DNA of 6,211 nucleotides from positions 1 to 6,211 of the forward strand of contig JAUWLJ010000135.1 in NCBI GenBank assembly GCA_030613705.1, in the 5' to 3' direction. The position numbers and the translations under genes are program-made. How positions within the stretch are numbered: the first letter of the stretch is position 1; every line of letters begins with the position of its first letter. The notes beneath the pieces are model-generated. The model was given only the letters and a program-made list of their open reading frames with translations, had not been told where the DNA came from and made no database searches. The stretch comes from Chloroflexota bacterium. GTDB lineage: Bacteria > Chloroflexota > Anaerolineae > Anaerolineales > UBA4823. Shown piece by piece: positions 1 to 6,106 of the stretch.

Positions 1-151
1 CCTTCGACCAGGTAAAGTTTATAATTCTTTCTATTTCTGTTTGGAGGGTACACCTCGAGAATTGACCAATCCAGCAGGAGGCTTATTTCTCAAAATTAGC
101 CAAATCCCTTCCCATTGATTAATTTTGTGGCCGGATTATCAAGAGTGCGAT

Positions 152-157
152 TATAAT
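152..157 (+). promoter_or_regulatory. Probable -10 box of the universal stress protein gene
   Basis: A perfect TATAAT lies 26 bases before the ATG at 184, which would put the transcription start near 164 and leave a leader of about 20 bases, enough for the ribosome binding site at 171-177. No good -35 hexamer is found at 16-18 bases upstream (the sequence there is GC-rich GGCCGG) and there is no TG extension. The promoter may therefore depend on an activator or an alternative sigma factor, or the box may be chance in an AT-rich leader. Confidence 0.4.
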
Positions 158-170
158 AACCGCATTGACA

Positions 171-177
171 AAGGAGG
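171..177 (+). promoter_or_regulatory. Strong Shine-Dalgarno site of the universal stress protein gene
   Basis: AAGGAGG sits six bases before the ATG at 184. It is the best ribosome binding site in the window and fixes the start of the stress protein. Confidence 0.8.
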
Positions 178-183
178 CTGATT

Positions 184-603
184 ATGTTCGAGAATATATT
201 ACTGGCAGTAGATGGTTCGGATCATTCATCGAAGGCCGCTAAGCTGGCTGGCGATCTTGCCCGTTTGTCCGGTGGAAAGCTGCGGGTGGTCACAGTTTAT
301 GAGAAGGTGCCGAGCTATCTCGGTGAACCCAACTTGTCGCAGACTATTGCCAAGCGAACCGCAAAAGCGGAAGAGATATTAGATAAAGCGACAAAGGAGA
401 TCGGTGAAATCCCTGGGGATTGTGAACCAGAAATTCTGAGCGGTGATCCCGCTGAAACTATCCTGAATGTAGTTGATATCTACAATATTAATTTGATCAT
501 CATGGGTACCCGCGGTCAGGGAGGCATCAAAAGCTTGCTGCTCGGCAGCCAGAGCCACAAGGTCGTTTCAACTGCCCCCTGTCCTGTGATGTTGGTACGT
601 TAA
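184..603 (+). CDS. Universal stress protein, UspA family, single domain
   Basis: This 139-residue protein is the usual size of a one-domain UspA protein and should be a soluble cytoplasmic dimer. The N-terminal strand ends in VDGSDHS (residues 9-15), where the family's adenine-contacting Asp (D10) lies. The C-terminal part carries the full ATP-binding signature G-2x-G-9x-G-S: G108, G111, G121, S122. It ends in the typical strand PCPVMLVR. This places it with ATP-binding Usp proteins (MJ0577 type) rather than the non-binding E. coli UspA type. The family is linked to survival under starvation, oxygen or energy stress, but its exact partner cannot be told from sequence. It is probably a single-gene unit with its own promoter and a strong ribosome binding site, and it converges on mobA 69 bases downstream. 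I see no clear hairpin terminator in that gap. The family assignment is firm; the physiological role is open. Confidence 0.95.
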   Translation: MFENILLAVDGSDHSSKAAKLAGDLARLSGGKLRVVTVYEKVPSYLGEPNLSQTIAKRTAKAEEILDKATKEIGEIPGDCEPEILSGDPAETILNVVDIYNINLIIMGTRGQGGIKSLLLGSQSHKVVSTAPCPVMLVR

Positions 604-672
604 AAGTTTCTGGTATCTTAATCCGGTACTATTATTAATATAAACATGAACTTGGAAGACCTCTAACTATGC

Positions 673-1275
673 CTATAAATCAATTTCTCGGGCAAATTTT
701 TCAGCGCGTTTAAGGTCTTCTTTCGTGTTCACGTTCCAGAAAGCAACCTGTGAGGGATCATATTGCAGCAGGTCTTCCTCAACAAGCGGGACAACATTAA
801 CTGAAGGGAACCACGAAATTAAACGCCGCTCACCGAGGTCCAAGGCCTTCTGAATCGCAGGCAAACAGGTCTCTCGGCGATATACAGCGTGAAATGGCTC
901 ATAACCTTGCTTTAATTGCGGGATGACAACATCGGCTTTCTGCGAATGCAGTCGATCAGAAGCTGCGATCAATATATCAGGGTTTACAAAAGGCATATCG
1001 CAAGCCACCACGATCAGGATGGGGAATTGAGCAACACTGTGAGCAGTCAACAAGCCTCCCAAGGCACCCCTTCCTGGCAAAACGTCTTGAAATAGAGGCA
1101 CCCCAAAATCCAGGTATCTCTCCGGATGGTTGGTGGTCACCAATAACTCATCAGCCAATGGAGCTACCCGATTTATCACTCGTTCCAGAAGCGTTTCTCC
1201 CAAAAACGGCAGGAAAGCTTTGTCCCGTCCCATCCGGCGAGACTCGCCGCCAGCCTGGATTGCAATACTGATCAT
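673..1275 (-). CDS. mobA: Molybdenum cofactor guanylyltransferase MobA
   Basis: MobA transfers GMP from GTP to Mo-molybdopterin, making the MGD form of the cofactor used by DMSO-reductase-family enzymes such as formate dehydrogenases and nitrate reductases. The 200-residue length is normal. Visible motifs are the nucleotide-binding loop AGGESRRMGRDKA (residues 8-20), GALGGL (70-75), the Mg-binding CDMPF with D93 (92-96), EPFHAVY (126-132) and the C-terminal FWNVNTKEDL (179-188), which is characteristic of MobA. The ATG at 1275 is taken because only seven residues precede the conserved loop, as is usual. No Shine-Dalgarno sequence precedes it; instead TATAAT ends seven bases before the start, so a leaderless mRNA is possible. 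No other cofactor gene or molybdoenzyme lies in the window, so this is a detached member of the pathway. A related nucleotidyltransferase (MocA/CTP type) is less likely given the C-terminal motif. Confidence 0.92.
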   Translation of the reverse strand: MISIAIQAGGESRRMGRDKAFLPFLGETLLERVINRVAPLADELLVTTNHPERYLDFGVPLFQDVLPGRGALGGLLTAHSVAQFPILIVVACDMPFVNPDILIAASDRLHSQKADVVIPQLKQGYEPFHAVYRRETCLPAIQKALDLGERRLISWFPSVNVVPLVEEDLLQYDPSQVAFWNVNTKEDLKRAEKFAREIDL

Positions 1276-1289
1276 AGTAAGATTATAAT
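1260..1289 (+). promoter_or_regulatory. Possible upstream promoter towards amrS (TTGCAA-18-TATAAT)
   Basis: TTGCAA at 1260-1265 and TATAAT at 1284-1289 are separated by 18 bases. The -10 overlaps the mobA -10 on the other strand, so polymerase could be competed for between the two directions. The -35 matches only four of six positions and lies inside the first codons of mobA, so this is weaker evidence than the box alone suggests. Confidence 0.25.
1282..1287 (-). promoter_or_regulatory. Probable -10 box of mobA, placed for a leaderless mRNA
   Basis: On the minus strand TATAAT (1287 to 1282) is followed by six bases (CTTACT) and then the mobA ATG at 1275. A start seven bases past the box would fall on the A of the ATG. 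No recognisable -35 is present at normal spacing. The box lies within ATTATAAT, which reads the same on both strands, so a second TATAAT faces the opposite way at 1284-1289. Confidence 0.4.
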
Positions 1290-1320
1290 TGAGCTAACTC
1301 ATGGAGGATTGATCCGGGCG

Positions 1321-1348
1321 TTGAAACCAGTTATGTTCCGGATATTAA
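1321..1348 (+). promoter_or_regulatory. Possible amrS-proximal promoter (TTGAAA-16-TATTAA)
   Basis: TTGAAA at 1321-1326 matches five of six consensus positions and TATTAA at 1343-1348 four of six, with 16 bases between. The start would fall near 1355 and give a leader of about 50 bases before the ATG at 1404. A start there would leave the TTG at 1362 only about seven bases from the 5' end. Confidence 0.3.
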
Positions 1349-1391
1349 GAATACCTTCATTTTGGAAGTATTATTAGCGGTAATGTTTTCT

Positions 1392-1395
1392 GGAG
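1392..1395 (+). promoter_or_regulatory. Shine-Dalgarno site that decides the amrS start
   Basis: GGAG lies eight bases before the ATG at 1404. The longer alternative, a TTG at 1362, has no purine-rich site at proper distance, and an ATG at 1383 is not preceded by one either. The site therefore favours 1404. Confidence 0.6.
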
Positions 1396-1403
1396 TAAAA
1401 GTT

Positions 1404-2519
1404 ATGTCGAATCTAGCCCAAACCCTCGATCAATTGACCGTAGAAGGGGAATTGTACGAACCGATGAGCGATAATGCGGTGAGATGTACCGCTTGCGGTC
1501 ACCGCTGCCTGATTCGAGAAGGTCGCCGCGGGATCTGCCAGGTACGTTTCAATCACAATGGAAAACTTCAGGTACCCTGGGGGTATGTCGGTGCTCTACA
1601 GATCGATCCAATTGAGAAGAAACCCTTTTTCCATGTGCTGCCTGGAGAAGATGCTCTTACTTTCGGCATGTTGGGATGTGATTTCCATTGCTCGTATTGC
1701 CAGAATTGGCTTTCCTCACAAACCCTGCGCGACCCCGCCTCGGATGTCTCCGTCAACTATATCCAACGTATCTCCCCTGAGCAGATCGTCTCTTATGCTC
1801 TGAGATCAGGAGCTAGGGTGGTGGCGTCTTCCTATAACGAACCGCTGATCACCTCTGAGTGGGCAGTGAGCATCTTCAGCCTTGCCCAACAAGAAGGACT
1901 TAAATGTGTTTATGTCTCCAATGGGAATGCTACACCGGAGGTCCTGCGCTACCTACAACCTTACCTGGTAGGTTATAAGATCGACTTAAAAACCATGCAG
2001 GACCGCCATTACCGTAAGTTGGGTGGCGTACTAAACAATGTGCTTGACACAATTCGCCTGGCAAAGGAGCTCGGGTTATTTGTGGAAGTAGTCACCCTCA
2101 TCGTCCCCGGATTCAATGACTCGACTGAGGAATTGCTTGACACAGGCCATTTCATCGCCTCAGTCTCACGAGATATCCCCTGGCATGTAACCGCTTTTCA
2201 CCCGGACTACAAGATGACCGATCCGCCCCCCACCTCAATTGCCACCTTGATCCGTGCAGCGGAGATCGGCCAGGAGGCTGGTCTCAATTATGTCTATGCC
2301 GGAAATATCCCAGGACGAACCAAGGAATACGAACACACTCTGTGCCCCAATTGCGGCACCCATTTAATCGAGCGCCACAGCTATGTGATTCAAAGCTATA
2401 ACTTGACAGAAAAGGGGACCTGCCCAAAATGCGGAACTGAGATTCCGGGAATATGGACAGATAACCCTGAGAATGTGCGTACAGGCGGTTCGGGTATGCC
2501 CAGGTCTGTGACCCGGTGA
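1404..2519 (+). CDS. amrS: AmmeMemoRadiSam-type radical SAM enzyme AmrS (PflA-like)
   Basis: From the ATG at 1404 the protein has 371 residues. It begins with a four-Cys element (C28, C31, C35, C45) ending in GICQVRFN, typical of the AmrS subgroup of PflA-like enzymes. DPIEKKPFFH (68-77) follows, then the radical SAM site GCDFHCSYCQN with cluster ligands C92, C96 and C99. SSYNEP (142-147) and the GNIPG stretch (300-304) also fit the family. The C-terminus has two CxxC pairs (C314/C317, C340/C343), which look like a zinc ribbon or an extra metal site. Such enzymes bind a 4Fe-4S cluster and make the 5'-deoxyadenosyl radical; the substrate of this subgroup is not established as far as I know. 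The subgroup is named for its frequent clustering with AMMECR1 and Memo genes, but neither is in the window. No pyruvate formate-lyase gene is nearby, which argues against a plain PFL activase. The last 20 residues after GIW look unconserved. Confidence 0.9.
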   Translation: MSNLAQTLDQLTVEGELYEPMSDNAVRCTACGHRCLIREGRRGICQVRFNHNGKLQVPWGYVGALQIDPIEKKPFFHVLPGEDALTFGMLGCDFHCSYCQNWLSSQTLRDPASDVSVNYIQRISPEQIVSYALRSGARVVASSYNEPLITSEWAVSIFSLAQQEGLKCVYVSNGNATPEVLRYLQPYLVGYKIDLKTMQDRHYRKLGGVLNNVLDTIRLAKELGLFVEVVTLIVPGFNDSTEELLDTGHFIASVSRDIPWHVTAFHPDYKMTDPPPTSIATLIRAAEIGQEAGLNYVYAGNIPGRTKEYEHTLCPNCGTHLIERHSYVIQSYNLTEKGTCPKCGTEIPGIWTDNPENVRTGGSGMPRSVTR

Positions 2520-2593
2520 AGGAGAAAAAACCAGTGTGGGTAAAGGTAATAAACTTCAACGGCATACGTCTTGCACCCTCTCCTGGTGAATAA
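2516..2593 (+). CDS. Possible 25-residue microprotein coupled to amrS (tentative)
   Basis: A GTG at 2516 overlaps the amrS stop as GTGA and opens a frame of 25 codons ending in TAA at 2591-2593. It begins MKEKKPVWVKVINF and ends in LAPSPGE. A second GTG in the same frame at 2534 has AGGAG at 2520-2524 with nine bases of spacing and would give a 19-residue product. The overlap and the well-placed purine site are the only evidence. The peptide is basic at its start, has no membrane segment and matches nothing I recognise. It could equally be the remnant of a decayed gene, a frameshifted end of amrS, or chance. The DNA becomes AT-rich right after its stop. Confidence 0.22.
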   Translation: MKEKKPVWVKVINFNGIRLAPSPGE

Positions 2594-2620
2594 GTCTGTC
2601 CTATTAACTAAATTAACGAT

Positions 2621-2626
2621 TACAAT
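2621..2626 (+). promoter_or_regulatory. Possible -10 box for the pseudo-phosphatase/propeller gene
   Basis: TACAAT matches the -10 consensus in five of six positions and lies 14 bases before the ATG at 2641. The start would fall near 2633 and leave a leader of about eight bases with no room for a Shine-Dalgarno site, and none is seen. No convincing -35 is present. The gene may be expressed from a very short-leader mRNA. Confidence 0.25.
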
Positions 2627-2640
2627 GATTGCGAATTAAT

Positions 2641-4854
2641 ATGGGAGATTCAATCGACCTTCTCATTCTACCGTTGGAACGAATTGCTGGGCAAGAACAG
2701 CCCAGTGTTTTGGGATTATATATCGCCTCACCACCTAGAAAATCAGCGCGTTTCCGCAATCGCGATCGGTTGGCATTGCATCTATTTTTGGATGGAAATG
2801 CACCCCTACCCCCTGATCAAGTCAACCAGATACTGGCTAACCTGGCCAAATCCTATTACAAAACGGCCGGTACAGTAACCACTGCTCTGCGTGCAGTAGC
2901 CGAAACTCTCAACCAATACTTGCTTGACCGCAATATCCGAAATTCCAGTACGGGACGCCAGGCAGTTGGCTATCTTTCACAAATTGTGCTTCGGGACAGC
3001 CGTTTGTCGATCGCCCAGTCCGGACTCTCCCATGCCTACCTGTTAACGTCCTCTAAAGTTGAACATATCCAAGACCTGCATTTAGCAGGAAATGGATTGG
3101 GGTTAAGCCGCACTACTCACTTGCGGTTTTCACAGCTGGATTTACAACCTAACGACGCATTTGTAATTTCCATTCAACCACCAGTGAATTGGACCCCAGA
3201 GTCGCTTGCTAAGCTTCAAGGTCAAGGACCCGAAGGTCTGCGCCGTAAATTGCTCTCGAGAGCAGGCGCTGAGCTGAACGCCTTTTTATTACACGCCCAG
3301 ACTGGTTCTGGGGAGCTCAGGCTATTACGCCCTGTTCGACAACCGCGACCAATCCCTATTCCAATCACACCTGTCCCTGGAGACACCCCAATTTCTGAAC
3401 CATCTACAGAATCCCCAAAACCGGAACCAGTAATCCAGCCTGCAGATTCTACGGATACTGAGGTTTCATCCACGATCGCGGCAGCTGTACCCCTCTCTCA
3501 AGGTCCTGTTTCGGATCAAAGTTCCATTCCACCATCATCACCACCAGAGACAGCATCCACATCGACAGATTCTGTTTCCATCGGCCGTACATTGACGAAT
3601 TCTGCCCTCAAGATATATGCCGGGCTGGCAGCCTTCCTAAGAGGGATCCTGCCAGACTCGGGGATCTTCACTCTTCCGCCATCAACCATGGCTTTCACAG
3701 CCATCGCCGTACCTTTGACGATTGTCGCGGTGGCAGCGGTGGTTTATTTTCAACGTGGTCGGGATGCTCAATACAATATCCACTTCTCTTCGGCTCAAGA
3801 GGCTGAACAACTGGCAGAGACTAAGACAGATCCCAAAGAGCAGAGATTAGCCTGGGAAACTACATTGCTGCACCTGAACAACGCAGAGCTTTACCAAAGC
3901 ACTGAGGATTCGCAGGAGCTGCGGATGCATGCTCAAGGAATAGTGGATGACTTCAATGCGACCGAACGCCTCGATTTCCGCCCTGCAATCGTCGACCAGC
4001 TGGAAGAGACCGCCCAAATCACACGCCTAGTAGCAAGGGATGATAGCTTATATATGCTCAATGCGACCGATGGCGTAGTTGAGCGAGCTATCCTGACCAA
4101 TGAAGGATACCGCATTGATACAACCTTCCAATGTGGACCAGGTCCCTATGGCGGATTTATAGTCGGAGCCATTATCGATATTGCCCCGATGCCACTTGGA
4201 AATGATCTCCAAGCTGCGATCATGGGGATAGATGGCAATGGAAACCTGTTACGCTGCATTCCCGGAGCTACACCTCTGGCTTCGCTTATGGAACCACCTG
4301 ATATTAATTGGGGTACCCCGCGAGGTATAACCATCGATGGCAAAGACCTCTATGTCCTCGATCCCCAAACCAATGCGGTGTGGATATATCGGGGTCTGGA
4401 CATCTCCCAAGCGCCCAGGTTATTCTTCGATCAGCAAATCCCCCCCATGCAAGATGTTATTGACATTGAAGTTAATCAAAACGACCTCTATCTACTTCAT
4501 GAGGGCGGTCCCTTGACCACATGTGTTTATAGTGCCTTGGCAACCTCGCCCACCCGCTGCAAAAACCCAGAGATTTATACTGATCCTCGTCCGGGTCGCC
4601 AGAGTGGTCCATTCATTGAGGATACCTTCTTCTCTCAAATTCAATTCTCTCCACCTCCCGAACCAACTATTTACTTGCTCGATCCAAACTCACAAGCTAT
4701 CTATCGATTCAGCCTCCGCCTGACCCTAGACCGTCAGTTCCGTTCACACGAAAACCTGCCAGAAGGACCAGCGACAGCCTTTACGGTCAATCGCAGCAAT
4801 CACACGGTTTTCCTGGCTATCGGGAACCAGGTGTATTACGCCCCCTTGCCTTAA
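2641..4854 (+). CDS. Membrane protein: degenerate PP2C-like domain, TM helix, outer beta-propeller
   Basis: This 737-residue protein has no named family that I recognise. Residues 1-225 resemble a PP2C phosphatase. AQSGLSHAYL (125-134) and LQPNDAFVISIQPP (168-181) line up with ASVGDSRIYL and LEPGDYLLLCSDGL of the PP2C gene in this window. The Asp of both blocks is replaced (L129, Q179) and no G-x-x-D-N motif is present, though a D51-G52 pair may survive. It is therefore probably a pseudophosphatase, but remote homology is all I claim. Residues 230-315 are a Pro/Ser/Thr-rich linker. Residues 351-370 form one membrane helix followed by QRGR. Residues 380-455 look helical, like a stalk. Residues 465-737 carry about six hydrophobic strand units spaced 44-61 apart (YMLN, IMGID, YVLD, YLLH, YLLD, VFLA), fitting a six-bladed propeller. 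All four Cys (498, 539, 628, 640) lie beyond the helix. The RGR just after the helix argues somewhat against N-in topology by the positive-inside rule, so orientation is inferred from the domains. The ATG at 2641 is preferred to a TTG at 2629; neither has a ribosome binding site. Confidence 0.9.
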   Translation: MGDSIDLLILPLERIAGQEQPSVLGLYIASPPRKSARFRNRDRLALHLFLDGNAPLPPDQVNQILANLAKSYYKTAGTVTTALRAVAETLNQYLLDRNIRNSSTGRQAVGYLSQIVLRDSRLSIAQSGLSHAYLLTSSKVEHIQDLHLAGNGLGLSRTTHLRFSQLDLQPNDAFVISIQPPVNWTPESLAKLQGQGPEGLRRKLLSRAGAELNAFLLHAQTGSGELRLLRPVRQPRPIPIPITPVPGDTPISEPSTESPKPEPVIQPADSTDTEVSSTIAAAVPLSQGPVSDQSSIPPSSPPETASTSTDSVSIGRTLTNSALKIYAGLAAFLRGILPDSGIFTLPPSTMAFTAIAVPLTIVAVAAVVYFQRGRDAQYNIHFSSAQEAEQLAETKTDPKEQRLAWETTLLHLNNAELYQSTEDSQELRMHAQGIVDDFNATERLDFRPAIVDQLEETAQITRLVARDDSLYMLNATDGVVERAILTNEGYRIDTTFQCGPGPYGGFIVGAIIDIAPMPLGNDLQAAIMGIDGNGNLLRCIPGATPLASLMEPPDINWGTPRGITIDGKDLYVLDPQTNAVWIYRGLDISQAPRLFFDQQIPPMQDVIDIEVNQNDLYLLHEGGPLTTCVYSALATSPTRCKNPEIYTDPRPGRQSGPFIEDTFFSQIQFSPPPEPTIYLLDPNSQAIYRFSLRLTLDRQFRSHENLPEGPATAFTVNRSNHTVFLAIGNQVYYAPLP

Positions 4855-4867
4855 TTCCATAAATCAA

Positions 4868-4920
4868 AAACCATTCCAGTTTAAACAGGAATATGTCATT
4901 ATCACAGGATAATGGGGTTT
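4868..4920. terminator. Structured stretch between convergent genes, candidate bidirectional terminator
   Basis: CATTATC (4897-4903) and GATAATG (4908-4914) form a perfect seven-pair stem with the four-base loop ACAG. Just before it ATTCC (4873-4877) and GGAAT (4888-4892) form a second stem around GTTTAAAC. Outer arms AAACC (4868-4872) and GGTTT (4916-4920) can close both into one folded unit. The position, 14 bases after the stop of the + gene and 44 bases past the stop of the - gene, suits a shared terminator. The stems are AT-rich and no long U run follows in either direction, so intrinsic termination would be weak. Confidence 0.4.
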
Positions 4921-4963
4921 AACTGCCACTCGATGCCCAGCAGTCAGCGGGATCAAGTTGGAG

Positions 4964-6106
4964 CTACGGTCCAGTCGTGGAGGTTGGCCAAGGTGTGTAT
5001 GTTGCAGGGATAGAAGTTGCGGAGGTGGGAATCACTGAGGAGCCCGGGGAAGGACTTGCTTCTGGTGTCCGTTGTGGGGTTTGCGGGGACTGAGTTGCGG
5101 GTACGTCCGTCTGAGAGATTGTTGGCGAACTAAACTCCGTTGTGCTCCCTGATTGGAAGGTCGCAGTTGGTGACTGCCCTTCCCAGAAGTACATCCGATA
5201 TATCCCCCCACCCATCAAAGCAACCGCTAAAAACGCAATTAAAACCAGTGCGATCACCAAACGATTTCTGGTTTTTGGAACGCTCGTTATCACTTTCTCT
5301 TCTGGCATCTGGATGCCAATAATGGTGATGTTGTCATGACCACCCCGTTTGTTTGCCAACTCGATTAACCCATCAAGGGCTATTTGGAGGGGTTGATTTC
5401 CAAGAACAGCATTGATCTCATCATCGGAAACGAGATTGGTGAGACCATCACTACACAGCAGTAGATAATCACCAGGTTCCAGGTGCATCCCTTGGTTTTC
5501 CACCGCTTGCTGATCACTTTCTCCGGGTCGAAGATGTAATCTGAAATCTGGAATAGCTGGTTGTTTGGCACCCAGATATCGACGGATTAGATGAGCATTC
5601 GGGTGTGAGCGAGCCTGTTCTGGAGTCAATACCCCCGAATCGATCGCCTCCTGCACCCAGGTATGGTCAACGGTCAATTGAATGAAACTATTGCCTCGCC
5701 TGAGATAGATTCGAGAATCTCCCACAGAGGCAAGGTAAAGACGATAGCCGATCAACCAGACGCAAGCTGCCGTAGTACTCATGCCTGCATTTGCAGGATT
5801 GATGGTTGTTTGAGAATAAATCGCCTGATTTGCCTGGGAGAATGCCTCTTCAAGGGAAGCCAAAGGTTGGTTGGCGTCGCTTTCGGTGATAATATGGCTG
5901 ATCATATCAACAGCCAAAGATGAGGCAACCTCTCCTGCCTGATGACCTCCAACCCCATCAGCAACAATTGCAAAAATGGAGGGCGTTGGATCTGATTCGC
6001 TCAAGGTATATGCAGAAACCGCGTAATTATCCTCGTTGTTTTTCCCACCTTTCCCAGGATCTGTGGCGGCAAATACAGGTAGATGTGCGCTATTCGCTGG
6101 GATCAT
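4964..6106 (-). CDS. PP2C-family Ser/Thr protein phosphatase with membrane anchor and outer STP-rich tail
   Basis: This protein has 380 residues. Residues 10-268 form a bacterial PP2C (PPM) domain that removes phosphate from Ser/Thr residues with two or three Mn/Mg ions. The catalytic signature looks complete: NNEDNY (23-28), VADGVGGHQAGE with D50 (48-59), ASVGDSR (126-132), LCSDGLTNL with D220 (217-225) and GGHDNIT with D258 (255-261). After a basic stretch (KTRNR, 278-282) one membrane helix spans about 283-303. The remaining ~75 residues are dominated by Ser, Thr and Pro and should lie outside the membrane, perhaps as a wall-spanning or glycosylated spacer. The layout resembles mycobacterial PstP, a phosphatase domain inside plus one membrane helix, but the outer part differs. 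The ATG at 6106 has GGGAGGA nine bases upstream and overlaps the stop of the FHA gene; no other in-frame start exists before an upstream stop. Its likely targets are Ser/Thr kinases and FHA proteins encoded nearby. Confidence 0.95.
   Translation of the reverse strand: MIPANSAHLPVFAATDPGKGGKNNEDNYAVSAYTLSESDPTPSIFAIVADGVGGHQAGEVASSLAVDMISHIITESDANQPLASLEEAFSQANQAIYSQTTINPANAGMSTTAACVWLIGYRLYLASVGDSRIYLRRGNSFIQLTVDHTWVQEAIDSGVLTPEQARSHPNAHLIRRYLGAKQPAIPDFRLHLRPGESDQQAVENQGMHLEPGDYLLLCSDGLTNLVSDDEINAVLGNQPLQIALDGLIELANKRGGHDNITIIGIQMPEEKVITSVPKTRNRLVIALVLIAFLAVALMGGGIYRMYFWEGQSPTATFQSGSTTEFSSPTISQTDVPATQSPQTPQRTPEASPSPGSSVIPTSATSIPATYTPWPTSTTGP

Noticed and set aside
2..118. Open frame on + from the window edge to a TGA at 116-118, possibly the end of an upstream gene
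   Set aside because: The 38 codons match nothing I recognise, the codons look unlike the neighbours (many TTT, TTC and TAT) and the region is AT-rich. It is more likely intergenic, though a truncated C-terminus cannot be excluded.
604..672. Search for a terminator between the convergent stress protein and mobA genes
   Set aside because: The gap is AT-rich (for example TATTATTAATATAA) but no stem of useful length with a U tract could be found on either strand.
1312..1343. Inverted repeat ATCCGG / CCGGAT with a 20-base gap upstream of amrS, considered as an operator
   Set aside because: Six-base arms this far apart are expected by chance, and no known regulator site matches.
1362..1403. TTG start at 1362 giving a 14-residue longer AmrS
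   Set aside because: The added residues have no family counterpart and no ribosome binding site precedes the TTG, while GGAG at 1392 fits the ATG at 1404.
2284..2565. Minus-strand open frame of 93 codons over the end of amrS
   Set aside because: It lies antisense to the conserved Cys-rich end of amrS and its translation shows no family motif or sensible composition. It is a shadow of the real gene.
2629..2640. TTG start at 2629 for the pseudo-phosphatase/propeller gene
   Set aside because: It adds only four residues, lies next to the candidate -10 box and has no ribosome binding site. The ATG at 2641 is simpler, although it also lacks one.
3222..3473. Minus-strand open frame with Gly/Ile/Val repeats (GVIGIGIGRG)
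   Set aside because: The repeat is the antisense reading of the Pro/Ile-rich linker of the + gene, whose low complexity creates both the open frame and the apparent pattern.
5663..5923. Plus-strand open frame of 86 codons with several Cys
   Set aside because: It is antisense to the catalytic core of the PP2C gene, whose motifs are intact. The Cys pattern arises from Ala/Gln codons on the other strand.
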